DNA of 64,000 bases from Clostridiales bacterium (lineage in GTDB: Bacteria; Bacillota; Clostridia; Lachnospirales; Lachnospiraceae), in the NCBI GenBank assembly GCA_015655075.1, contig JAATFT010000091.1:124001-188000 (forward strand). The letters run 5' to 3'. The position numbers and the translations under genes are program-made. Under the pieces are notes generated by a model that made no database searches, was not told where the DNA came from, and saw only the letters and a list, made by a program, of their open reading frames with translations. Each line of letters begins with the position of its first letter. The first letter of the stretch is position 1. Of the stretch, positions 1 through 7,037 are shown one piece after another.

Positions 1-1045
1 TGACTCCTATCAGGTTGCCCTCCTGCAATTCCTTAATACCGGAACCCACAAATGTAATAGACATGGCAAACATTAATATGCTGGTACCAAGGAAAAACGG
101 TTTCAGCGGCAGCTTAATACTCATGAAACGAATCAGCAGATAAATGATCACAAGTCCTACGCACCCTACCCCCAGACCGACCCAAACCATATTAACATAG
201 GTCTTGGTACCTGCTAATAATGCCTGATAAAATAAGATTGTTTCGGCACCTTCGCGGAAAACCGCAAGAAAAGCGGCGAAAGCAAGGGAAAATACGCTCC
301 CCTTTGTAACCGAGCTTTGAACCTTCCCTTCGATGTAATTCGTCCAGGCGGCCGACTCTGACTTGGAAACCATCCAGTTGCTCACATAAAACAGTACGGC
401 AACGGCAATGAGCATGGTCACACCCTCGGTAATCTCCTGGTTTGCGCCGCTTGCACCCGACAGGCCGTTCAGGATAAACGCCATCAGAACGCTTGCTCCC
501 AGGGCAATCACTGATCCCCAGTAAACCGCAGCCGTTTTTTGCTTATTCCCCGATTTTACCAGATAGGCGATAATCGCACCCACAATGAGGATGGCCTCAA
601 ACCCTTCTCTTGTTATAATGAGAAACGAACTAAGAAAAACGCTCATAGCGCTTTCTTTTTTACCGTCCAGCTGATTTGCGTCTTCACGAAGCAACTGGAT
701 TAACTCGTCGAGTGAGGCCCTGACTTCCTCGTTTGACTTACCGGCGTTAATGGCCTTTTTGGCAAAGCTGAACTGATATTCAACCTTAGCTGTACGGTCG
801 CCCGATATATATGCCATCACTGTTTTTTCAAAACCCAGCTTCTCATAGTATGAGTAATATGCAACATCAACCTGTTCTTTGGCGGCTTTTGCATCCCCTG
901 ACACATATATATCATAAGACTCGTCCAAAATGGATTCCATATCGTCCACGACATCATTCCAGGTTTCATGAGCGGCAGCAAATGCTGTCATAGAGTACAT
1001 GCTGACAATAATCATCAGTATTACTGCAACAAACGCTTTACGCAC
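1..1045 (-). CDS. FTR1-family iron permease (3' end cut by window)
   Basis: High-affinity iron permease of the FTR1/EfeU type, acting in the cytoplasmic membrane. Translation starts at GTG 1045, about 7 nt after a GGAGGG ribosome site, with a hydrophobic signal-like N-terminus and then about 110 extracytoplasmic residues. The two diagnostic REGxE motifs of the family are present: ITREGFEAILIVGA in the first half and AVFREGAETILFYQALL in the second, each inside a membrane helix. The last codons and stop lie outside the window, so about 348 residues are seen. The N-terminal soluble domain resembles that of bacterial FTR1 proteins with a periplasmic-type extension. A GTTAG-N6-CTAAT site lies 55-70 nt upstream, so iron control with the neighbouring feoA and nitrogenase-like operons is inferred. 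Confidence 0.92.
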   Translation of the reverse strand, partial: MRKAFVAVILMIIVSMYSMTAFAAAHETWNDVVDDMESILDESYDIYVSGDAKAAKEQVDVAYYSYYEKLGFEKTVMAYISGDRTAKVEYQFSFAKKAINAGKSNEEVRASLDELIQLLREDANQLDGKKESAMSVFLSSFLIITREGFEAILIVGAIIAYLVKSGNKQKTAAVYWGSVIALGASVLMAFILNGLSGASGANQEITEGVTMLIAVAVLFYVSNWMVSKSESAAWTNYIEGKVQSSVTKGSVFSLAFAAFLAVFREGAETILFYQALLAGTKTYVNMVWVGLGVGCVGLVIIYLLIRFMSIKLPLKPFFLGTSILMFAMSITFVGSGIKELQEGNLIGV

Positions 1046-1099
1046 CTTTATACCCTCCTTTCCACAATTGACAGCCAACCTTTAATGGGCTATACCTAT

Positions 1100-1115
1100 G
1101 TTAGTGTAAGCTAAT
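1100..1115. promoter_or_regulatory. Putative iron-regulon operator upstream of FTR1
   Basis: GTTAG-TGTAAG-CTAAT, one base off the GTTAG-N6-CTAAC palindrome found at four other places in this block. On the minus strand a TTGCAG / 17 nt / TAACAT promoter-like pair overlaps it, so a bound protein would block RNA polymerase. The binding protein is unknown. Confidence 0.5.
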
Positions 1116-1215
1116 TCATACTGCAAGAGCCAGTTATACAAATCCATGTGGCTCCAAGGAATTTTTTGAAAGAGAGAAACAGCCATGTAACAAAGCTAAA
1201 ATGAAATAAAAAATT

Positions 1216-1257
1216 ACGGCTGATATCCGTCCGGTAATTCGGACGGATATCAGCCGT
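1216..1257 (-). terminator. Strong hairpin terminator after the feoA unit
   Basis: A perfect 18-bp stem (1216-1233 with 1240-1257) and 6-nt loop, with a T-run on one side and an A-run on the other, so it could work in both directions. It separates the feoA transcript from the FTR1 promoter. Confidence 0.85.
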
Positions 1258-1283
1258 TTTTCAGTGTCGCAATAACTGCTGAA

Positions 1284-1421
1284 TCAATTGAACAATATAT
1301 CATCAGCGAACTTTCCGTACAATGATTCGGATAATTTCTGTACGGTTTCTTTTCCCACGATACAATAAATGGTTATTTCTGCTATGCCGCTGTCATTCAG
1401 CGTAGTATATCACCTGCCCAT
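1284..1421 (-). other. Small reading frame after feoA with in-frame TGA at codon 4
   Basis: Directly after the feoA stop (TGAATG overlap) a frame reads M-G-R-stop and then stays open for 41 codons, ending ...GKFADDILFN. An AGGTG lies before a possible CTG start, which would give a 38-residue peptide. Not recognised. It may be a non-AUG small protein, a decayed downstream gene, or chance. Confidence 0.2.
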
Positions 1422-1634
1422 TCACACTATAATTTTACGCGCTAATTCTTCGTCTATGACAATACGTTTGTCTTCAACACCCACAATCATGGCATTGTCA
1501 TATGTTTTTAGCAGCACGCATACCTTACTGTCCACTGTAAGTCCAGCGGCTTCAAGACAATTTCTTATTTCCTCTCCGCCCCAAACGGCTTTGATTTGAT
1601 TCATCTCGCCAATCGGCGCCAATGATAATAGCAT
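1422..1634 (-). CDS. feoA: FeoA-family ferrous iron transport protein
   Basis: A 70-residue SH3-like FeoA domain covering the whole protein. The pattern L-x-P-I-G (residues 5-9), a central L-x-x-A-G-L-x-x-D segment and the C-terminal V-D-E-E-L-A-R-K-I-I-V strand match the family. FeoA proteins assist the FeoB ferrous transporter or act as small iron-linked adaptors. No feoB is present in the window. The ATG at 1634 is chosen because AAGGA sits 9-10 nt upstream; an in-frame TTG at 1643 has no good ribosome site. An imperfect copy of the shared iron-block palindrome (1707-1722) lies upstream, overlapping the stop of the MocR-type gene. Confidence 0.85.
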   Translation of the reverse strand: MLLSLAPIGEMNQIKAVWGGEEIRNCLEAAGLTVDSKVCVLLKTYDNAMIVGVEDKRIVIDEELARKIIV

Positions 1635-1706
1635 TGATACCAATCCTTCATATATTATTTAGACAATCAGTAATCTACGGTGATAACTATTTTGCCCATA
1701 ACATAT

Positions 1707-1722
1707 TCTAGAATTAACTAAC
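1707..1722. promoter_or_regulatory. Putative iron-regulon operator upstream of feoA (imperfect)
   Basis: TCTAG-AATTAA-CTAAC: the right half-site is exact and the left retains TAG. It shares the 10-mer ATTAACTAAC with the site at 3204. It is 73-88 nt before the feoA start and overlaps the 3' end of the preceding gene. Confidence 0.4.
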
Positions 1723-3163
1723 GCAGGACACAAGAACCAGCATTACAGTCCTTCATGGCTCCAGACTTATTGTTAAGCCATGCCTGCCTAAGCAGCTTGA
1801 TCGCAGCAGGGATATGTTCCAATACCATTCCGCCATAATTTAGAAGCACCAAATTGTCCTTCTCATTTTGAGAGCAGCTCCAAAAGTCCGATATTGGCTG
1901 CACTCCCACACCGGCTTTATATGCGCTGCTTATGAGTTCCTCCTGGGTTACAGGCCACTTTACCTGCACCAATAGGTGAAGGCCCGCCTGTGTTCCCAAA
2001 ATGTTAACGGTATCTCCAAATTCATTTTGAAGTACATTTACAAGTATATTTCGTTTTTCCCGCTGCTGCTGAACCGTTTTTCTTATATGCCTCTCCCAAA
2101 AGCCCTCACGCATGAAAAGCTCCAATGTCTTTTGTGTAAGAAAGGGTACAAACGTGGCGTCGTGACAATGCCTCTTACACAGTTCAAAAAGCAGCTGTTC
2201 CGGGAGCACCATATAGGAGATGCCTATTGCAGGAAATAACAGATCGGAAAAACTTCCTATATAAATTACCCTGTCGCTGCCAAACGACTGGATTGAGGGA
2301 ATTGGTTTCATATCATATTGAAAACAGCAATTATAATCATCCTCTATAATAAATGTGCCGCTGCGCTTTGCCCATTCCGTTAATTCCAGCCGCCGGCCCT
2401 TCGGCATTACGATTCCGGTTGGGTATTGGTGTGACGGTGTGACATAAGCGGCCACGATATCCACGGTATCCAGCAAATTTACATTCATCCCATGTTCGTC
2501 AAGTTCTATGGGACATATCCGGAAACCGTTGTTTTGAAAAGTCATACGAGCCCGATCATATCCTGGTTCTTCTATTGCGATATTGGAACCTCTAAGCTTA
2601 AGAATCTGGCAAACAAGCTCCAGGCAAAATTGCGTCCCCGATCCAATGATAATCTGTTTAGCCATGCAGCTGACCTTTCTATAATTATAGAGATATTTTT
2701 GTATCTCTGAGCGCAGCCCCGGCTCGCCAAAAGGACAGCCATATTTCAAAAATCCTGTTTTATAATCATGAAAGCACCTGTTTGTAAGTACTTTCCATTT
2801 TTCAAAGGGAAACTCATCGGGAGGAAGCCTCTTATTTTGGAAGTCATAAATCGTATTTTCGTCTTCCCATAATTCCGGTTCCGCCTGAAAAGCTTGTGTA
2901 TCTTCTTTTTTGTCAAATGCTTCAAGAAGCGGCAGCTCGACATAATATCCCTGCCGCGGCTTACTAATTAAAAATCCTTCGGAATACAGACTTTCATAAG
3001 CTAATTCAACCGTATTCCTGCTGATCCGTAATTCTGTAGCTAATCTCCGGCTGGAGGGGAGCTTTGCTCCGGCCCTTGTGTAACCGTTCAGTATGTCGTT
3101 TTTTATCTGCTGATATAATTGAATATATAAAGGCATCTTGCTCTTTTCATCTAACACTACCAT
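1718..3163 (-). CDS. MocR/PdxR-type GntR regulator with aminotransferase-like domain lacking the PLP lysine
   Basis: 481 residues: a GntR winged-helix domain (about 10-77) followed by a fold-type I aminotransferase domain (about 110-465), the MocR architecture. These are dimeric regulators that normally bind pyridoxal phosphate. The PLP-region signatures are recognisable: EDDYN at 274-278 and YIGSFSDLLFPA at 301-312. The lysine that forms the Schiff base in the usual G-T-F-S-K motif is Asp307 (codon GAT), so covalent PLP binding looks impossible; the protein may sense another ligand. It starts at ATG 3163 after GGAGTG. A perfect GTTAG-N6-CTAAC site lies 41-56 nt upstream, so it is either the regulator of the iron block (autoregulated) or another target. 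Confidence 0.88.
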   Translation of the reverse strand: MVVLDEKSKMPLYIQLYQQIKNDILNGYTRAGAKLPSSRRLATELRISRNTVELAYESLYSEGFLISKPRQGYYVELPLLEAFDKKEDTQAFQAEPELWEDENTIYDFQNKRLPPDEFPFEKWKVLTNRCFHDYKTGFLKYGCPFGEPGLRSEIQKYLYNYRKVSCMAKQIIIGSGTQFCLELVCQILKLRGSNIAIEEPGYDRARMTFQNNGFRICPIELDEHGMNVNLLDTVDIVAAYVTPSHQYPTGIVMPKGRRLELTEWAKRSGTFIIEDDYNCCFQYDMKPIPSIQSFGSDRVIYIGSFSDLLFPAIGISYMVLPEQLLFELCKRHCHDATFVPFLTQKTLELFMREGFWERHIRKTVQQQREKRNILVNVLQNEFGDTVNILGTQAGLHLLVQVKWPVTQEELISSAYKAGVGVQPISDFWSCSQNEKDNLVLLNYGGMVLEHIPAAIKLLRQAWLNNKSGAMKDCNAGSCVLR

Positions 3164-3203
3164 ATACCCACTCCTTCCTAAACGTATCTGCAGAATTATT
3201 CGA

Positions 3204-3219
3204 GTTAGTATTAACTAAC
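3204..3219. promoter_or_regulatory. Perfect GTTAG-N6-CTAAC operator upstream of the MocR-type gene
   Basis: GTTAG-TATTAA-CTAAC, a perfect 5+6+5 palindrome; one further base pair (A/T) extends it on each side. It overlaps the 3' end of an ArsR relic. Same motif as upstream of FTR1, feoA and the nitrogenase-like operon. Confidence 0.6.
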
Positions 3220-3484
3220 TATTACGCCGTTTTCCACGGTTTGGTTCATGAGCAGCAGCATGTTGAATTTTTCGCAACGCGGAAGGGTTGTCCTCCCCAC
3301 GGTATTTAATCATTGGGATCTGTCGAAGCACTTTGAGGTGATGAGAAAAGGCGGCTGATCTTTAATGCTTTGAACAGTTCCGCCATTTTAAAAAGATGAC
3401 CATCATCCGTCATTTCTCTTTAACCCGATTGTCTTCGTGTAATGGTACAGCTGCAAAGAGTATCCTTCTTCACCCGACTGCCAT
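3215..3484 (-). pseudogene. Decayed ArsR/SmtB-family regulator
   Basis: Minus-strand fragments of an ArsR-type repressor in different frames. A good AAGGAG-ATG start at 3484 is followed by an early stop. Then come LHEDNRVKEK, TDDGHLFKMAELFKALK in a second frame, and SHHLKVLRQ with a basic C-terminus in a third, ending at TAG 3215. These are the N-terminal, pre-HTH and recognition-helix segments of a CadC/ArsR-like metal sensor. The residues between ALK and SHHLKVLR, about 30 in the family, are deleted. It cannot make a working protein. It suggests an ancestral metal-responsive control gene lost beside the iron block. Confidence 0.7.
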
Positions 3485-3620
3485 AGTGATATTCTCCTTA
3501 AATTGATTTATACGCATTTGTTTAATTGCCAATTTAACACATTATAAACGTATTGTCAAGAGACGTACATGTATAATTTATTTTCATCAAGCCTTTCCTC
3601 CTGTCTTTAGGTATTATAAT

Positions 3621-3651
3621 GTGCCGTATATTGCTCTCGGTTACAAGGCCC
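3621..3651. repeat. 31-nt duplicate of an internal ATPase-gene segment
   Basis: 31 nt identical at 29 positions to 3886-3916 inside the adjacent ATPase gene (codons for DLVTESNIRH). It lies about 170 nt downstream of that gene's stop. One of the two differences is synonymous (GAA/GAG). It looks like the relic of a duplicated gene 3' end. Confidence 0.7.
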
Positions 3652-3792
3652 AGAGTACAATACTATTATTTCACCTGCTTATCGACCAATTTAGAAGCCG
3701 GCTTATAAACTTGAAGTATTTTCTTATCGTTAAGCTCCCAGGCATCTAATTCTGCCTTAACAAGCTCCGGATAACTTAGTTGAATGGAGCGT

Positions 3793-4587
3793 TCATTTCC
3801 CCTGATCAATTTTATAAGGGAAAATAGTGCGGAAATACTGTTCTTCCACTTTAAACTCAACGATTTTGGAGTAAACGCTGAAAAAGTGCCGTATATTGCT
3901 TTCGGTTACAAGGTCCGGCGTATTGCCGAAAAGTTTTTCATCTCCGTAACCAAGCAACAGAGTCTGGTTGGATATCCGCAGTGCATGATTTGGGAAATGT
4001 GTATTGATCAGACAGCTTGTCTGTAAATCACGGGAGATGTGTTCAATCATGTTAAGTACGCACAGTTGATTTTTCATATCAAGATTTGATTCCGGTTCAT
4101 CCAAAATCAGCAGCTCCGGTTCCGACACAAGGGCTCTTGCAATCATAACCATTTGCAGTTCGCCGCCGCTTAACTCGTCGCAGTATTTATCCGCCAATTT
4201 TGCAGCACCGACAGTATTAATTACTTTTATGGCTTTTTCGTAATCCTCCTGCTTTGGTATTGCAAAAAAATTCTGGTTGGTATTCAGACCCATGACTACC
4301 GTATCCAGAACCCGGTATGAAAATACACTTTTTTTAACCTGAGGCACATAGCTTATTTTTTTCCAAAACTCCTTGCCTGAATACCCGCAAACAGGTTTCC
4401 CGTCAAGAAGAGTCTCTCCGCTATGCCATTTTAAAAACCCCATAATACACTTGAGCAATGTGGTTTTGCCAACACCGTTTGGTCCAAGTATCGTTACTAC
4501 GGAATTGTCGGCGACAGAAAGGTTTACCTCCTTGAGTATCGGCGTTTTCCCGTAGCCAAAAGCCGCATTTCGAACTTCCAATGTCAT
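3793..4587 (-). CDS. Iron/chelate ABC transporter ATPase (FecE/BtuD type)
   Basis: 264-residue ATP-binding subunit, last gene of the nitrogenase-like operon. Walker A GPNGVGKTT (about 35-43), Q-loop SYVPQ, signature LSGGELQM, Walker B LLILDEPESNLD and the H-loop TH are intact. It energises import through the FecCD-type permease 4 nt upstream. The C-terminal 40 residues are typical of siderophore/B12 ATPases. A second frame (to 3666) overlaps the end and continues 125 nt further; I do not call it because it has no ribosome site. Confidence 0.93.
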   Translation of the reverse strand: MTLEVRNAAFGYGKTPILKEVNLSVADNSVVTILGPNGVGKTTLLKCIMGFLKWHSGETLLDGKPVCGYSGKEFWKKISYVPQVKKSVFSYRVLDTVVMGLNTNQNFFAIPKQEDYEKAIKVINTVGAAKLADKYCDELSGGELQMVMIARALVSEPELLILDEPESNLDMKNQLCVLNMIEHISRDLQTSCLINTHFPNHALRISNQTLLLGYGDEKLFGNTPDLVTESNIRHFFSVYSKIVEFKVEEQYFRTIFPYKIDQGK

Positions 4588-4591
4588 AATT

Positions 4592-5614
4592 TTATCTCCT
4601 TGTTGTTTTTCTCAGCATATATGCAAAAAATGGAGCGCCAATGATGGCGGTTAAAATCGATAAAGGTATTTCTGCCGCGGTCATCGTCCGTGCAATTCCG
4701 TCGATCAGCAGAAGATAGGTTCCTCCCAAAAGAACGCAGGCAGGCATCAAAGCGCGATGATCGTTGCCCACCAGCAGCCGTCCTACGTGAGGAATCACCA
4801 GACCGACCCATCCGATTATTCCACATAGGGAAACAGAAACAGCAGTAATCAAGGTGGAGACGATAATAAAAATCATCCGAAGCATTCCAACGTTGACTCC
4901 CAGCGAGCAGGCCTCCTCTTCGTCCAACGAAAGCAGGTTCAGTTTCCACCGCAGGAGCAGCGTTACGATAATGCACGGGGTTATGACCGCAGCGGCGACG
5001 GCAGTATCCTTATAGGTAGAGCTGGCAAGACTTCCCATAAGCCAAATCACAATGGCGGGAAGTTTTTCCTGAGGGTCTGCGATGTATTTTATCAGCGATA
5101 CCAGTGCTTCAAAAAGAGCGCTGACTATAACGCCGGATAAGACAAGCATAAACAATTCCGACTTTTTTTGCACTCTGGAAATAACCAGCACCAGTCCTAC
5201 AGCCAGCAAGCCGAACAGGAGCGAAAGAGATTCAACTAAAACTACGCCGGCGGAAACAAGGATGCCCAACGCCGCACCAAATCCTGCTCCTGAAGAAACC
5301 CCCAATATATCCGGGCTGACCAGGGGATTTCCGAAGATACACTGATAAGCCGCGCCGGCACAAGCAAGACCCGCGCCGATTAAAATGCCCATAAGAATCC
5401 GCGGAAGGCGGACGTTGATTACGACACTGTATTTTACCGGATCCAAAGGCTCCGTATTTCCTGATATGGTGGAAAATATTATTTTCACCGCCTCAACTGG
5501 AGAGATAGAATAACGTCCGATACAAATGGAAAACAAAAACGCGGCAATCAGGACAAAAAAGAGGATAATTACAATGGACCTCTGCTTTTTCAACGTCAGC
5601 TGTTTGCTTCTCAT
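4592..5614 (-). CDS. FecCD-type ABC transporter permease
   Basis: 340-residue membrane subunit of a siderophore/haem/corrinoid importer, with about nine or ten hydrophobic segments. Family signatures include R-L-P-R-I-L-M-G-I-L-I-G-A-G-L (68-83), G-N-P-L-V-S-P-D-I-L-G-V-S-S-G-A (94-109) and G-W-V-G-L-V-I-P-H-V-G-R near the C-terminus. The start codon overlaps the stop of the NifK-like gene (ATGA), which implies translational coupling. The substrate cannot be told from sequence; ferric chelates, haem and cobamides all use this family. Confidence 0.92.
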   Translation of the reverse strand: MRSKQLTLKKQRSIVIILFFVLIAAFLFSICIGRYSISPVEAVKIIFSTISGNTEPLDPVKYSVVINVRLPRILMGILIGAGLACAGAAYQCIFGNPLVSPDILGVSSGAGFGAALGILVSAGVVLVESLSLLFGLLAVGLVLVISRVQKKSELFMLVLSGVIVSALFEALVSLIKYIADPQEKLPAIVIWLMGSLASSTYKDTAVAAAVITPCIIVTLLLRWKLNLLSLDEEEACSLGVNVGMLRMIFIIVSTLITAVSVSLCGIIGWVGLVIPHVGRLLVGNDHRALMPACVLLGGTYLLLIDGIARTMTAAEIPLSILTAIIGAPFFAYMLRKTTRR

Positions 5615-6789
5615 CCGTAAAATTCCTCCTCACCGCATGTTACAAGCTCAAGCATGCTTTTTCCAAAGGGGCATACACTTGATTCCCAACTTAAGCGGCT
5701 CGATACGGCGATATGGGGAATCTCCACAAAGCGGCAGCCGGGCAGTCCTGCGTCAAAAAGACGGTAAAGCCCGTCACCGACAATCCTATTATAGATTCCG
5801 GAACGGATCCGCCTTAACAATTCATCCTCGTCCATCTCTTTGCAATCCCCCGGGCGCATATATTGCGGATCGGCATTAAAAAAGGTTGCAACATCAACCC
5901 CTCCAATATTAAAATCCAATTCCAGGGACTGGCGGATGCCGTTTGCCAGGAGCTGTTCGCCGACGATCAAGGTTCTTCCGCCTGTTTCTTCGGGCGGTCT
6001 ATACTTCCGATACTCCTTCCCCTTCAAAAGTGCTTCCAACTGGCGCAGACATTCCCGTACCCCCTTCACTCCCGAAAAGCTGCCTGCCAGATAAGGCATG
6101 CCGTATACCTTTTCCAGATACCGGGCTGTTTTCAACGCCGAGGCGGTTAACACGATATTGCATTGGGCGCTGAGACTATTTGAAATCTCGTCAAGTGTGG
6201 AGCCCATTGCCCAGGTCGAGCAGACAAAAAATCCGTTTTCTTCAAGGAGTTCCTTAATCACATCTATGTTGTGCCGGTTTGTAAGGTCAAGAGGCGTCGC
6301 TCCGATTAAATTTACGGAATTCGGGATAATCTGCGGCCGCCCGGACGGAAGGAAATTCCTGGCCAGCTCCAGAAGCGCCATACTTATCCCCTCGTCGTAA
6401 AAGACCGTACCCTTGGTATTAAAACTGATACACATCTTTCCGGTTTTTTGCCGAATAATCTTTGCTAACGCATTCAAATCCGTCCCCAGAACCATCGGAG
6501 AAGGGCTGCCAAGCAACGCAATAAATCGCCTGTTAAGGAATTCATCCGCTGCGAATATCTTATCAAGCAGTATATTGTCGGTACCGAAAACCGCCTCCAC
6601 GTCGTCAAGGTTTGAAGTAAATACGCAGCTTTTTTCGTCAAACCAGCGTGGCTCGTCATAACCTGTGAATGTTCCCGTGCAACCTCCGGCGTCATGGATA
6701 ACCACCATACCTTCCATTTCAAATAATGTGGAGCAGACTCCGGAAAAGTCCGGTGCAAAGGTGGGTAAAATCATGTGCAAATCTTTCAT
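5611..6789 (-). CDS. NifK-like subunit of a nitrogenase-like reductase (oxidoreductase/nitrogenase component 1 family)
   Basis: 392 residues, much shorter than NifK. The N-terminus keeps the P-cluster region of NifK: C19 in FSGVCSTLF and C37 in HDAGGCTG, at the spacing seen in NifK (C70/C95 region). The position of the third NifK cysteine reads LLGSPSPMVLGTD, with no Cys. The protein should pair with the NifD-like subunit and hold at most part of an Fe-S cluster. ATG 6789 is chosen because AAGGAAGGA lies just upstream. An in-frame extension to 6948 would be encoded by a dispersed repeat element and is rejected. The stop overlaps the permease start. Confidence 0.85.
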   Translation of the reverse strand: MKDLHMILPTFAPDFSGVCSTLFEMEGMVVIHDAGGCTGTFTGYDEPRWFDEKSCVFTSNLDDVEAVFGTDNILLDKIFAADEFLNRRFIALLGSPSPMVLGTDLNALAKIIRQKTGKMCISFNTKGTVFYDEGISMALLELARNFLPSGRPQIIPNSVNLIGATPLDLTNRHNIDVIKELLEENGFFVCSTWAMGSTLDEISNSLSAQCNIVLTASALKTARYLEKVYGMPYLAGSFSGVKGVRECLRQLEALLKGKEYRKYRPPEETGGRTLIVGEQLLANGIRQSLELDFNIGGVDVATFFNADPQYMRPGDCKEMDEDELLRRIRSGIYNRIVGDGLYRLFDAGLPGCRFVEIPHIAVSSRLSWESSVCPFGKSMLELVTCGEEEFYG

Positions 6790-6809
6790 ATAATTCCTTC
6801 CTTTTGCCG

Positions 6810-6964
6810 GGGCGTGTCTGAAAATTGCTTGTGCTGGCTGGACGTTCCACTTTGTGGGAGACAAGGAGCGATTTTGGGAACGTAGTGGGCTACGTTTCCA
6901 AAATTGCGACGCAGTATACCGCAAAGTGGAGCGGTCAGAACGGTACAATGAGTTTTACACGCCC
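6810..6964. repeat. Dispersed inverted-repeat element, copy A (155 bp)
   Basis: Bounded by GGGCGTGT and ACACGCCC, with internal self-complementary arms around 6870-6910 (the CGATTTTGGGAACGTAG region). Related to copies at 11871, 21038, 27437 and 40909. It lies inside the operon, between the NifD-like and NifK-like genes, so it would form a long hairpin in the mRNA and could alter subunit ratio or mRNA stability. Confidence 0.85.
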
Positions 6965-7037
6965 TACTTAAATATTCATACTAACACCCATGCCTTTTGA
7001 GCATAAATAACGGGCCGCATGTTTTTGGCGAGACAAT

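Noticed and set aside
1410-1421. Selenocysteine at the TGA after feoA
   Set aside because: No SECIS-like hairpin directly downstream and no known selenoprotein pattern; decay or a non-AUG start is simpler.
3541-3565. TTGACA ... TATAAT promoter on the minus strand
   Set aside because: Spacing between the two hexamers is only 7 nt.
3666-3860. 64-residue frame overlapping the ATPase 3' end
   Set aside because: Mostly out-of-frame shadow of the ATPase gene, no ribosome site; the portion beyond the stop is unrecognised.
6790-6948. Longer N-terminus for the NifK-like protein
   Set aside because: The extension is encoded by the dispersed repeat; the ATG at 6789 has a strong ribosome site and fits the family.
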